From Candidatus Rhodoferax mariagerensis (GTDB lineage: Bacteria; Pseudomonadota; Gammaproteobacteria; Burkholderiales; Burkholderiaceae_C), in the NCBI GenBank assembly GCA_016719055.1, contig JADKAW010000041.1, positions 5,259-69,258 of the forward strand: a stretch of 64,000 nucleotides of DNA, given 5' to 3'. The notes below the pieces were generated by a model. The model was not told the origin of the DNA. It was given only the letters and a program-made list of their open reading frames with translations, and searched no databases. Positions 1-11,298 of this stretch are shown here, in pieces. Positions within the stretch are counted from its first letter, which is position 1; every line of letters starts with the position of its first letter. Made by a program: the position numbers and the translations under genes.

Positions 1-249
1 TAACAATTTATAGAGTTTAATCAGCGTTGCTAGCGGAAAGCACACATTCGTAAAGGTTTAGTGTGCACCGTGCCGCTAGTGACAAATTTTTGATTGCGTC
101 AAAATGAATATCAGACTTCACGTTTGAAATTCAGTATATTCAAGTTAAATTGAATACGGTATAACGCGTCAGGTGAAAGACCTGACAAACATTCCTTGAT
201 AAAACGATGGTATTTTGAAAGAGTCCGTAAGGATCTCATTGTCGAGATG
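1..249 (+). other. 16S-23S rRNA internal transcribed spacer (3' part)
   Basis: AT-rich sequence directly before the 23S rRNA. The part inside the window contains no tRNA cloverleaf that I can see; tRNA-Ile/Ala, usual for this spacer, would lie upstream of the window. Its 3' end merges into the left arm of the 23S processing stem at 250-268. Confidence 0.8.
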
Positions 250-3150
<2,901 letters not shown>

Positions 3151-3300
3151 TTGCCCTAAAGTGCAATCAAGGAAGTTATGCCAAGTTGACGCATTCAAAA
3201 TCCAAGTGGCAACACCTGGTGTCTAACAAGACAAAAAGCTGATTAGCTCTATAAATTGACCTTCTTGATGCCCAAAAACATCAAAAAGATAAAAAGTTTT

Positions 3301-3414
3301 GCCTGACGACCATAGCGAGGTGGCTCCACTCCTTCCCATCCCGAACAGGACAGTGAAACGCCTCTGCGCCAATGATAGTGCGGATTCCCGTGTGAAAGTA
3401 GGTCATCGTCAGGC
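3301..3414 (+). rRNA. rrf: 5S ribosomal RNA
   Basis: About 114 nt beginning GCCTGACGACCATAGCGAGG and ending with the complementary TCGTCAGGC, so the terminal helix I closes. Internal CCGAACAGGACAGTGAAACG is the typical loop B/C region. It lies 160 nt after the 23S gene in the same transcription unit; no tRNA follows. Confidence 0.96.
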
Positions 3415-3425
3415 TCCTTATGCCT

Positions 3426-3456
3426 AAACGCCCAGTCAAAAGATTGGGCGTTTTCT
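3426..3456 (+). terminator. Rho-independent terminator of the rRNA operon
   Basis: A 9-bp stem, AAACGCCCA (3426-3434) pairing with TGGGCGTTT (3445-3453), followed by T-rich sequence, 11 nt after the 5S rRNA. Confidence 0.9.
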
Positions 3457-3489
3457 TGGAAGCGATTGTCAAATACACATTGACAGCCT

Positions 3490-3525
3490 GGGGGGCGGGG
3501 TGGGGGGGATGGGGGCGGGGGGGGG
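3490..3525 (+). repeat. G-tract cluster with G-quadruplex potential
   Basis: Five or more runs of four to nine G separated by one or two bases lie just after the rRNA terminator. Further G/C runs follow at 3580-3640 and at 3671-3688. The surrounding stretch 3457-3690 holds no credible gene. It may be a natural hypermutable tract or an assembly or sequencing problem in homopolymers; the sequence cannot decide. Confidence 0.6.
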
Positions 3526-3690
3526 CAACCAGCAACCAGAAACCTGCCAGGGGGCCCTGATGTGCTAAGGCCATCATGCCACCCCCTGTACCCCCCGGGG
3601 TTCAGGGGCTAGGTGCCCCGGGGGGTGCCCCCGGTAGCTGACAGCCACCGGGGTGGAAGAATGGGAGAAAGGGGGGGCCCGGGGGGGGAG

Positions 3691-3864
3691 AAGTCAAGCA
3701 AGTTGTCAAAGTGGAAGGAATGTGGGTTTATTTTCTGGTGATTTGGAGTCCTTGATTTTCGGTTTATCAGGGTTGAGATGAACCTCAGTGACGCAGCTCC
3801 AGTTGCGTGTATTTTTTTCACCAGCGCTGTGGATGTGGATCACGAGCCTGGGCATGGACGTCAG
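3691..3864 (+). repeat. Dispersed repeat R1, copy 1 (about 175 bp)
   Basis: Closely matches 28582-28758 in direct orientation, sharing long blocks such as AAGTCAAGCAAGTTGTC at the start and GATCACGAGCCTGGGCAT near the end; the second copy has a 4-nt insertion. Copy 1 abuts a G tract on its left. On its right follow about 60 bases whose translation (HSKHFVDAIKMVAYR) recalls transposase C-terminal regions. It is probably the edge of an unidentified insertion element; neither copy is plausibly coding by itself. Confidence 0.7.
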
Positions 3865-3982
3865 CACGCATAGCAAACACTTTGTCGATGCCATCAAAAT
3901 GGTGGCCTACCGTGTTGGTGCCGACCGAAAACTGACCCAGGTGTTTTACTTGCTCTGCTCTAATTTTGGGCAGAGGACAAAC

Positions 3983-4550
3983 AAGGTGATCACTGTGGAA
4001 ATGTTAGGAAGAATTCGACGCATGCACCTACGCGACAAGGTGTCGCTGCATGAAATAGCTAAGCGCACGGGACTATCGAGCAATACGGTTCGCAGTTGGC
4101 TCAGGACGCCAGAAGAAGTACAGATTCCGACCTATAGCGGCGCAGCTGGATTTAGCAAGCTCAGCGCTTACGTTACTGCACTGGAGCAGTATCTCAACGC
4201 TGACGCACTGCGCCCTAAAAAGGACAGACGCACAGCACGCGCCCTGTTTGCGCAAATCAAGGCCAGTGGCTACGTAGGCGGCTACTTGCCGTTCAGCCAA
4301 GCCGGTGGTGCCTTGTTGTTTCACCTGCTCTCCAAGCTGTACGAGCACACCAGCGTGGTGATCACTACCAATTTGAGCTTCTCGGAGTGGTCCAGCGTGT
4401 TCATTGATGCCAAGATGACCACGGCACTATTGGACCGGCTCACTCACCACTGCCACATCGTGGAGACGGGCAATGAGTCCTACCGGTTCAGGCACTGTTG
4501 CCGCCGACCGAAAACTGAGCCACAAATAGAGGGTATGCCGACCCAAAACT
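3983..4550 (+). pseudogene. IS21-family remnant: IstA N-terminus fused in frame to IstB C-terminus
   Basis: An open frame starts at 3788, but the IS21-like part begins around 3983-4000. Residues encoded at about 4001-4270 are an IstA helix-turn-helix region (EIAKRTGLSSNTVRSWL), and from about 4290 the frame continues as the IstB C-terminus (YLPFSQAGGALLFHLLSKLY then VVITTNLSFSEW). The catalytic DDE domain of IstA and the Walker region of IstB are missing. This is an internal-deletion derivative that happened to stay in frame. An IS21-like end (GCCGACCGAAAACTGACCC) lies at about 3920, and similar ends occur near 4500 and 4537. It should have no transposase activity. Confidence 0.8.
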
Positions 4551-4601
4551 GAGCCAGGTGTTTTACTAGCGCTGCCTACTTTTTAGGCAGGAGCAAACAA
4601 G

Positions 4602-4916
4602 GTGATCACCATGGAATTTTTAGGCAAGATAAGGCGCATGCAAGTGCGCGACAAACTCTCAGAGCGAGCAATAGCAAAACGCACGGGCTTATCGCGCAAC
4701 ACCGTGCACAAATGGCTTCAAACCCCAGAAGAAGTTCAAGCACCCAAGTACGTCCGGGCTAAGGGTTTCAACAAACTCAATGCCCCCACCACCCTACAGT
4801 GCGCCCCTGGTGACTTTACTGACGAACTGGAGCAATCCCCCAAAGCCGACGCGCTGCGCCCCAAAAAGGACAGACGCACAGCACGCGCCCTGTTTGCGCA
4901 AATCAAGGCCAGTGGC
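4602..4916 (+). pseudogene. istA: IS21-family IstA N-terminal fragment, second copy
   Basis: This encodes an IstA N-terminus (KIRRMQVRDKLSERAIAKRT, then HTH residues) closely related to the preceding remnant, with a shared block ending at AAATCAAGGCCAGTGGC. It begins just after another IS21-type end near 4537 (GCCGACCCAAAACTGAGCC). Coding similarity stops abruptly at a run of 15 G (4917-4931), after which IstA sequence from much further along the protein resumes. The DDE domain is therefore largely absent. Probably the 5' part of an internally deleted element whose 3' part is at 4940-6290. Confidence 0.78.
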
Positions 4917-4931
4917 GGGGGGGGGGGGGGG
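4917..4931 (+). repeat. Homopolymer of 15 G at an IS21 deletion junction
   Basis: C at 4916 is followed by fifteen consecutive G. It sits exactly where the IstA N-terminal fragment stops and the C-terminal fragment starts. It could be a deletion scar, a slippage-prone tract or a sequencing/assembly artefact. Confidence 0.75.
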
Positions 4932-4939
4932 TACAATGG

Positions 4940-5741
4940 AGGTATCTGGATTTCTCGCGTCACTGGGGTTTTGAGATCAGCGCCTGTAATGTACGTAGCG
5001 GCAACGAGAAGGGGCGCGTGGAGAATAGGGTGGGCTATGTCAAGAAGAATTTCCTCGCCGGCCTGGAATTGGCTGATTTCTCAGCGCTCAATCCTGCAGC
5101 CACCTTGTGGCTCGATACGGTGGCCAATGTGCGCCTGCATGAGTCCACCCATCAGCGCCCCATTGAGATGTTTGAGCAGGAGCGAGGTGCCTTGAAGCCC
5201 CTGAACCCCAACGGGTTCGATCTGGCCCGCATCATCACGGTGCGTGCCAACAAGCAGTTTCGCGTGGCGCTGGAGGCCAACCATTACTCAGTGCCAGCGC
5301 GCTACGCTGGGCGCAGCTTACTGCTCAAGGCCTACGACGACCGGGTCTGCGTTTATGCCGACAACCAGTTGATTGCCCGCCATGTGCGCAGCATGGACCG
5401 GCATCAGGATATCGAAGACCCACAGCATCCCAAAGCCCTGCTGGAGGCAGCGCAGAAGTGCCCGTGAACAGCGTTTGTTGACGCAGTTTCTGGCGATCTC
5501 GCCGCGTGCACAGGCTTACCGCGCGGGACTGGAAGCAAAGCGCGTTGATGCCCGCGCCCATTTGCGCAAGATTGTGGCGCTGCTGGAGATGCACGGCTGT
5601 GACGCAGTTGCCCGTGCTCTTGATGATGGCCTGGAATTACAGGCCTTCAGCGCCGAGTACATCGCCCACATATTGGCGGCACGACGACGCACTGGTGAGG
5701 CGACCGGCGCGCTGCAACTCACACAGGGCCGATTTGCTTGA
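4940..5741 (+). pseudogene. istA: IS21-family IstA C-terminal part, frameshifted
   Basis: Translation from about 4941 gives IstA sequence (YLDFSRHWGFEISACNVRSG, then NEKGRVENRVGYVKKNFLAG), including the Glu-containing end of the DDE core and the C-terminal region. The frame shifts near 5455 and continues in the frame ending at 5741 (REQRLLTQFLAISPRAQAYR, then LRKIVALLEMHG). The N-terminal half is missing or separated by the G tract. IstB remnants follow 58 bases downstream in the usual istA-istB order. Inactive. Confidence 0.82.
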
Positions 5742-5798
5742 GCTGGAACTGCCCGCGCCCGATCTGTCAATTTATAACCGCCAAACAGGAGGCTTGCG

Positions 5799-6290
5799 AT
5801 GGCCAAGCTCACTGAGTCGTCCACGCCCGATGCAGCCGCTTTGTGCGCAAACCTGAGTGCGTTGAAGCTGCCCTTCATGCTGGCCAATCATCAGCCCTTT
5901 GCGCAGGTCGCAGCCGATAAGCAGTGGTCGCATCTGCATTACCTCACGGAGTTGGCCAGTGGCGAGGCAGCGGCGCATGCTGACCGGCGTGTGGCCCGCT
6001 TGGTGGCGCAGGCGCGCTTTCCCGTGCTCAAGTCGATGGATCAGTTTGATTGGCAGTGGCCCACCAAAATCAATCAGTTGCTGGTGCAAAACTTGTTTCA
6101 TCTGGATTTTGTCCGCCAGAGAGCCAATGTGGTGTTGATCGCCGGCACCGGCTTGGGCAAGAAGTCATTTGATGACGGCCTTGGGACATGCAGCTTGTCT
6201 GAAAGGGCACTCGGTGCTGTTTACCGGGGCCATCGAGATCATCAATAACCTGGCTTTGGCTCACACCCAAGGATCAGGTCGAGCTTTGAT
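5799..6290 (+). pseudogene. istB: IS21-family IstB (AAA+ helper), frameshifted and truncated
   Basis: It starts MAKLTESSTPDAAALCANLS with typical IstB N-terminal sequence, and the Walker A region reads VVLIAGTGLGK. A frameshift near 6160 follows. The continuation (TALGHAACLKGHSVLFTGAI) is in the frame open from 6169 and recognisable IstB sequence stops around 6290, well before the Walker B and sensor motifs. It is joined to unrelated sequence carrying an opposite-strand recombinase fragment. Non-functional. Confidence 0.82.
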
Positions 6291-6327
6291 GCTCTCGCTG
6301 CGCTCACCACTGCGCACCCTCAATTCA

Positions 6328-6858
6328 TTATCTTGCTATGCTTTTGGCATCAAAGGCGCCAACATTTTGAAACCGGCTGAAATTCGACATGTTCGCGCCG
6401 GCGGCCACACCCATTGGCCATCGCTTGCCAAAACGCCACAGGCCACAGGCCTCGGACACTCGCAGACCACTGGCGTACATGGTTTGCAGCAGCATGCGGT
6501 GTACCGGGTGAGAGCAGCTGGCAAACAGTCGGGTGATCTCCTCACGCGCGAGCAGCTCTGGTTGCTTGGACGGCACTTTGGCCATGGCGATGGGAAAGAG
6601 TTCGCGCTCGCGTCCCAAGACTTTCTCGTACAGAAAGCGTGCCGCGCAGGCAGCCTGGTTCATCGTGCTGTACGACAAGTGGCGCTCATTGATCATGTGC
6701 AGCAAATAGGCCTCGACCTCCTGGGCGCTGTACTGGGCTGGGTCGCGTCGATAGTGCTTGGCCATGCCGTAAATGGCATCGGTGTAACTTTCTTGCGTGC
6801 GTGGGCTAAAACCGCGCAGCACCATCGCATCGATCATGCGTTGACGTAACGGTGTCAT
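6328..6858 (-). pseudogene. Truncated tyrosine recombinase (integrase, XerC/IS91-accessory type)
   Basis: The first ~140 residues are a normal N-terminus: a core-binding (SAM-like) domain (GFSPRTQESYTDAIYGMAKH) and the start of the catalytic domain with the first conserved Arg (TMYASGLRVSEACGL). After that the frame runs into unrelated sequence and stops at 6328, so the H-x-x-R and Tyr nucleophile are absent. The N-terminus resembles integrase genes carried next to IS91-type transposases. It abuts IS21 debris and probably marks the left edge of the acquired minus-strand cluster. Confidence 0.8.
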
Positions 6859-6940
6859 GACAAGTCTCCTTCAAAACCGGGGAACATTCCCCAGCCAGAA
6901 GGCTTGTCCTTATCGGCCGTGTGCGCAAGTCAGGTGCAAT

Positions 6941-6978
6941 AAAAAACGCAGTGGCAGCCTCTGCGACCAGCCACCGCG
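6941..6978 (-). terminator. Rho-independent terminator after the TPP-enzyme gene
   Basis: Read on the minus strand, GCGGTGGC pairs with GCCACTGC (one G-T pair) and is followed by six T (A6 at 6941-6946 on the plus strand). It lies about 75 nt downstream of the stop of the decarboxylase gene and would end the long minus-strand transcript. Confidence 0.75.
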
Positions 6979-7051
6979 TCAGCGGTTTAGTTCAACGAAT
7001 ATCGTTTGGGTTACTGGGAGCATAGGGTAAGTCAATCTTAGACCCTTGATT

Positions 7052-8767
7052 TCATTGACCACAATGGACGCCAATCAACTCGGGATGAACATCACCTTCG
7101 ATCACTACATCAAGAAGAAAGGGCCCCCTATGGGCTAAAGCTACCTCAATTGCCGGACCAATTTGATCCACTGTCTGTATTCGAAGTGCCTCCATTCCCA
7201 TCGACTTTGCCATGACTTCAAAATGCAAAGGGGGATAAGAGAGGTCAAAACTAAGTGGAAAAGCGCGTTTGGGGATGTCTTGTTCAAGCCAGAACTGCTG
7301 GATATTTAACTGTAATAGACGGTACGAACTATTGTTGCAGATAATGAATTTGACATCTAGGTCATGCCTTACTGCCGACCATAATGATTGGATCACATAC
7401 ATGGCACCACCATCGCCTGAAAAAGCCAAAACGGGCTTATGAGGAAACGCCACTTTTAGACCCAATCCACCAGCCAACCCACTCCCCAAGGATCCCCCAC
7501 GTGTTTGAAAAAAAGCACCGACTTGGCGCGGCGGGCAATGTCGTGTGAGAGCAGGAGAATTTGTCAACGCCTCGTCAAAAATCACAGCGTCAGAGGGGAG
7601 TCTAGTCGCCAACTCAGACATGAAAGTGGCAAAACTCAATGGCGCGTCAACTTTTTGCTGTAATGTACGCTGAGCATCAACCTCAAGTTCCAGACTTAAA
7701 CGTTTCGCCTTGGCCAAAACCAAGGCGTTGGCGCGCTTGCCAGCCTCGGCTCGATTTTCAATGGATAGGCGTTCCTCCAATGCGATCACCAATGCTTGTA
7801 AGGTTGCTTTTGGATCCGCCTGTAAACCCAAGTCAACTGCGTGGTTCTTCGCAATCGAATCAGGGTTCAAGTCAATATGGATGATCTTTGCTCCGGGTGC
7901 ATAAATATTGCCCAATTCTGGAAAAACCTCTGGCAACATGTAAGTACCAACAACCAGATTAATGTCACCTCGAATTGTAATTTTGTGGCTTTGTGGGCCA
8001 AACATATGGCCTGTTTGGCCCTGCCAATGGGGATGATCGTAGGGTAGATTCAGTTCACCGCAATCCACTCCCCATACCTCAGCGCCCAACAATTCCGCCA
8101 CGCGCGCAAGTTCTGCTTGCGCGCCTGAATAAGCAACGCCATCGCCAATGAAAATCATTGGGCTGACAGCCTGGCGCAACATGTCAGCGGCCTGAAGGAC
8201 GCTTGCCGGATCAGGAAAAGCCAGATTGCCAGGCAGATATGACGCATAAACATCTTCGGTCGCTAAGTCATCGAGAACATCCTGGGGCAAGCAAACATAC
8301 ACAGGCCCCATCGGCGGAGTTGCCGCAACCTTCATGGCACGCCTCAGCACCCGCAAGAGGGAGGTCGGGTGGTGTACCATCGTTGCCCACTTTGTCACCG
8401 GACGCGCCATGGCAACCAGATCGGCCGCCATCTGTGCATCCATAGCCTGATAGCGAATGCCCGAATCGCCGCCTAGCACCACAATCGGACTATGCCCACG
8501 CATCGCTTGGTACAACGCCCCAATGGAATTCCCTAATCCTGGAGAACTGTGAATTTGCGCGATCGCTGGCTTACGGGTTGCACGGGCATAGGCATCAGCG
8601 GCCATGATGGCAACAGACTCCTGCAAAGTCAAAATATACTTAATAGATGGGAAATCGCCCAGCGCGTCAAGAAACCCTTGCTCCACGGTTCCAGGATTTC
8701 CAAAGATGGTGGTCACTCCATCAGCTTGAAGTTGCTCTGCCACCGCGTAATGTCCAGTGCGTACCAT
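7052..8767 (-). CDS. Thiamine-diphosphate-dependent 2-oxoacid decarboxylase-like enzyme (benzoylformate decarboxylase-like)
   Basis: A 571-residue ThDP enzyme with the usual PYR / central / PP arrangement. Seen: the catalytic Glu that activates ThDP at about residue 50 (LTLQESVA), the His equivalent of benzoylformate decarboxylase His70 at about 73 (IHSSPGLGN), and the Mg/ThDP-binding motif GDGGA at about 451 with NN at about 478. The NPG near the N-terminus is followed by Thr instead of the Ser of benzoylformate decarboxylase. Known for the family: non-oxidative decarboxylation of 2-oxoacids to aldehydes, or acetolactate/oxalyl-CoA-type reactions. The His and length favour a decarboxylase; the substrate is unknown. 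The ATG at 8767 is chosen because AGGAA lies 8 nt upstream; the longer frame begins with TTG at 8821. It is the last gene of the minus-strand cluster, 60 bp after a DJ-1/PfpI gene. Confidence 0.88.
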   Translation of the reverse strand: MVRTGHYAVAEQLQADGVTTIFGNPGTVEQGFLDALGDFPSIKYILTLQESVAIMAADAYARATRKPAIAQIHSSPGLGNSIGALYQAMRGHSPIVVLGGDSGIRYQAMDAQMAADLVAMARPVTKWATMVHHPTSLLRVLRRAMKVAATPPMGPVYVCLPQDVLDDLATEDVYASYLPGNLAFPDPASVLQAADMLRQAVSPMIFIGDGVAYSGAQAELARVAELLGAEVWGVDCGELNLPYDHPHWQGQTGHMFGPQSHKITIRGDINLVVGTYMLPEVFPELGNIYAPGAKIIHIDLNPDSIAKNHAVDLGLQADPKATLQALVIALEERLSIENRAEAGKRANALVLAKAKRLSLELEVDAQRTLQQKVDAPLSFATFMSELATRLPSDAVIFDEALTNSPALTRHCPPRQVGAFFQTRGGSLGSGLAGGLGLKVAFPHKPVLAFSGDGGAMYVIQSLWSAVRHDLDVKFIICNNSSYRLLQLNIQQFWLEQDIPKRAFPLSFDLSYPPLHFEVMAKSMGMEALRIQTVDQIGPAIEVALAHRGPFLLDVVIEGDVHPELIGVHCGQ

Positions 8768-8827
8768 AAGATAGTTCCTATTAGTGTTCGATTCAGCAAT
8801 AGACAAAGCTGAGCTAGCCAATCTGTC

Positions 8828-9661
8828 TTACCAGCCGGAGCGCTTCAGGTCTCGGATCAGAACATCCACGAAACGGTCTCCAAACTCGTGGGCACATTGC
8901 AGTGAGCGTGCAGTGATAAATGGATAGTCCACGATCACCGATGTATGTTTGCCGAAGTTCCCATGGTATTGACCCAGGGGACCAACAGCGTCTTCCAGGA
9001 TGTACTCAAGCACGTAGGGTGGCGGCCCCATATTGAAATCGGTACCAACGAAACCCGTGCCATCGTGGTAGTCGTACTCAATGCAATGTCCAGTCACATG
9101 CTTACCCGAAATGATGGCTTTGCGCTCATTGAAGTCCCGGGCAAACACCAAGGCTGCAACGCCATAACATATCGCACCAATCGGCCTATTGGCTGCATGA
9201 AACCCTAGCACCAAATCATGAACGCGCTGATTATTGACAATGTCCACTATTGGGCCGCTACCGCCCACCAACAATACGGCATCATAAGTTGCAACCGCCT
9301 TTTCCTGAGCCAAACGGCGAGCTTCGTAATAGGATTCCAACTTCCGCAAAAAATCAGGCGAACTGTAGTAAGGCCGCTCCGGAAACATCTGATTCAGACT
9401 CATTGTCTGCTCAAGCAGGTTTGTCGCTTCAAAAGCTGTAACTAAATCGGCATCAGATGGGGTCGTCACGCACACGCCCAAAGGCGGGTCAAAATAGGTT
9501 GGGTCGGTACTAGGTGGCAACACAGGAGAGCGACGACCTTTTGGAGTGACAAAATCAAAGCAGTAGCCAGCCGCAGTCAACTTGTTCAGCGGACCAACCA
9601 GTTCAATACCCCAATATCCCCACTCAGACATCACAGCGAGGATTCGTTTTTTATTTTCCAT
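8828..9661 (-). CDS. DJ-1/PfpI family protein (long form)
   Basis: 277 residues with the alpha/beta DJ-1/PfpI fold. The nucleophile elbow is GAICYGVAAL with Cys at about 165, and a VLLVGGSGPI strand-loop precedes it. The length and insertions place it in the Hsp31-like or ThiJ-like long branch. Members include glyoxalase III/deglycase-like proteins, chaperones and isocyanide hydratases, so the reaction cannot be read from sequence. The ATG at 9661 is preferred over the longer frame from 9697 because CGGAG lies 7 nt upstream. It pairs with the decarboxylase gene downstream. The 231-bp upstream gap contains a perfect palindrome (9681-9698), so this pair may have its own promoter. Confidence 0.87.
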   Translation of the reverse strand: MENKKRILAVMSEWGYWGIELVGPLNKLTAAGYCFDFVTPKGRRSPVLPPSTDPTYFDPPLGVCVTTPSDADLVTAFEATNLLEQTMSLNQMFPERPYYSSPDFLRKLESYYEARRLAQEKAVATYDAVLLVGGSGPIVDIVNNQRVHDLVLGFHAANRPIGAICYGVAALVFARDFNERKAIISGKHVTGHCIEYDYHDGTGFVGTDFNMGPPPYVLEYILEDAVGPLGQYHGNFGKHTSVIVDYPFITARSLQCAHEFGDRFVDVLIRDLKRSGW

Positions 9662-9680
9662 ATAACACTCCGAAGATTGA

Positions 9681-9698
9681 GATGTATTGGAATACATC
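9681..9698. promoter_or_regulatory. Perfect 8-bp palindrome, candidate operator
   Basis: GATGTATT-GG-AATACATC lies about 20 nt upstream of the DJ-1/PfpI start codon, in the only long intergenic gap of the cluster. A weak FNR-like TCGAT-AAAA-ATCAT (9697-9710) overlaps its edge. The role as operator is inferred from symmetry and position only. Confidence 0.55.
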
Positions 9699-9892
9699 GA
9701 TAAAAATCATTAAACCATCACCTACATCCAAACATAAAATAACAAAATGAACTTTAAGTGAATGATAGAAACGTTCAAAGTAAAATTTTAATACCAGAGC
9801 CTTTAAGTATAAAACATTTGCGAGCCAACCCAACTGGCCATATCCACTCGTTGGAAGCTACTAATAAAAAGAAACACTACTATAGTACCTAC

Positions 9893-10321
9893 CTAATCCA
9901 AAGGGGGTGGACTGTCTTCCTCCACAAAACCTTGGTTTAACTCGAATATATTTCCTTCCGGATCAGCGAGCCAACAAACCCGCATACCAGTTATAAACTG
10001 ACCCATATCCACCGGGCCTAACATGGGCTTGGCGTCCTCACCCAATTCGATCAATTTTGAATCAAGATCATTGACGTCAAAACAAATATGTCGATACCCA
10101 GGAAACTCGTATCCACTTTTCAGAGGAGCAGGTATCGGGGATTCTTCAGTTGCTTTAAAAATTTCAAATGCCAAAGCTCCAGATCGGATGACAACGACTT
10201 GGTCTGGACCAGGAGCGTACACCCGAACTCGACGAAAACCAAAGTATTTGGTGTAAAAGCGTTCTATCGCAATGGGGTCTTTGCATGTCAATCCGACATG
10301 AGAAAATGTTGTTGGTACCAT
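9893..10321 (-). CDS. VOC (glyoxalase I/dioxygenase superfamily) protein
   Basis: 142 residues with two beta-alpha-beta-beta-beta modules. Candidate metal ligands are His in FSHVGLTC (about 8), His in YRHICFDV (about 75) and Glu in GNIFELNQG (near 129). Family members isomerise or cleave glutathione adducts, open aromatic rings or sequester antibiotics. Single-domain proteins of this size usually dimerise. The reading frame extends to 10447, but the ATG at 10321 starts where family homology begins and has AGGTG upstream. It is followed by a 231-bp gap before the DJ-1/decarboxylase pair and preceded by the NTF2-like gene 16 bp away. Confidence 0.85.
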   Translation of the reverse strand: MVPTTFSHVGLTCKDPIAIERFYTKYFGFRRVRVYAPGPDQVVVIRSGALAFEIFKATEESPIPAPLKSGYEFPGYRHICFDVNDLDSKLIELGEDAKPMLGPVDMGQFITGMRVCWLADPEGNIFELNQGFVEEDSPPPLD

Positions 10322-10337
10322 ATCGAATAAGCACCTA

Positions 10338-10730
10338 TCAAGAAAGACTGCCGTCGGGATACTGCACCATTCCAGCGAAGTGAATTGCAATCTTGCCATT
10401 ACGCAACACCCAACTGTCTGCAAATCGCATTTTCGCTTCGCCATCATTTGTTTGCATGGTGATCTGCTCGGTAATCATCAACGTTTGGGGATCATCTGTT
10501 TCACCCCAAAAGATGATTTCAGTTTCCAACCCAACGATGCCAAGGATACCTTGCATATGCTCACGCAATTGGTCTCGACCTTTATAGATCAATGGCTTTT
10601 TCATGAAACTGCTTATTAGCAATGCATCATCCGTATACTGATCCAGCAAAGCATCAATATTTTTTGATTTTACAAAGTCAATATGCGCTTCGTACATACG
10701 ACCTAGCGCTGTATCTGGAACATTTTTCAT
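10338..10730 (-). CDS. NTF2-like/SnoaL-like protein A
   Basis: 130 residues with the cone-shaped NTF2-like fold: N-terminal helices (RMYEAHIDFVKSKNIDALLD), then alternating beta strands ending MRFADSWVLRNGKIAIHFAG. The superfamily includes ketosteroid isomerase, SnoaL cyclases and small dehydratases, as well as non-catalytic binding proteins. The catalytic residues cannot be assigned. The ATG at 10730 has AGGAG 6 nt upstream; the frame's upstream ATG at 10766 lacks this. It is one of three NTF2-like genes in the cluster and directly follows another, 56 bp away. Confidence 0.82.
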   Translation of the reverse strand: MKNVPDTALGRMYEAHIDFVKSKNIDALLDQYTDDALLISSFMKKPLIYKGRDQLREHMQGILGIVGLETEIIFWGETDDPQTLMITEQITMQTNDGEAKMRFADSWVLRNGKIAIHFAGMVQYPDGSLS

Positions 10731-10786
10731 CTCAATCTCCTGAATCAAGCCATTAAAAGCATTCAACGATCAGATCAATTAAACAT

Positions 10787-11227
10787 CTAAAGAGTGGCAG
10801 ACCCCTCGTGATAGCTTAAACCGTTCACGATATATGTGCTGATCACCGCACCACCAGTTTTTTGAGACCTTTTGACGATCCATGTCTGATCAGCGTCAAG
10901 CACTATCCTGGCGCTCTTGGCTGCAGGAGGAGCCCAAACACTGGCCTGCCACTCCACGATCACATGCACCGTTGCACTATCGTCACCGCGCTGAATAATT
11001 TTGACTTCTTTGATGGTATGCACTTCGTCGAAAAAGATACGTATTACTTTTTGATACCATCCTTCAAACTCAGCGAGCGTGTATAAGGTGGCTTCTGGAA
11101 ATTTCATTTCCAGTCCGTCATCACTCACATATGGCAGCACGTCCACCAGCGGCGCGTGGACATCTAGTTTGCGATACCAAACTGCCGCAAGCTCATTGAT
11201 CTCAGATTCTGTCAAATTTGATGTCAT
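10787..11227 (-). CDS. NTF2-like/SnoaL-like protein B
   Basis: 146 residues. The segment AEFEGWYQKVIRIFFDEVHT followed by beta strands (ATVHVIVEWQASVW, RIVLDADQTWIVKRS) is typical of small NTF2-like proteins such as limonene-epoxide hydrolase- or ketosteroid-isomerase-like enzymes. The function is unknown. The ATG start has AGGT upstream. The gene follows the porin-like gene by about 70 bp and precedes NTF2-like protein A, to which it has only fold-level resemblance, so they are probably not recent duplicates. Confidence 0.8.
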   Translation of the reverse strand: MTSNLTESEINELAAVWYRKLDVHAPLVDVLPYVSDDGLEMKFPEATLYTLAEFEGWYQKVIRIFFDEVHTIKEVKIIQRGDDSATVHVIVEWQASVWAPPAAKSARIVLDADQTWIVKRSQKTGGAVISTYIVNGLSYHEGSATL

Positions 11228-11298
11228 ACTTTTTACCTGATGATATTGATGTTAACTTGATCTAACATGTGTTATTGATTACAACTCAATAAACTAAA

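Noticed and set aside
3281..3897. Minus-strand frames after the 5S rRNA
   Set aside because: They cross G/C homopolymers and repeat R1, lack ribosome-binding sites and encode Pro/His-rich low-complexity sequence.
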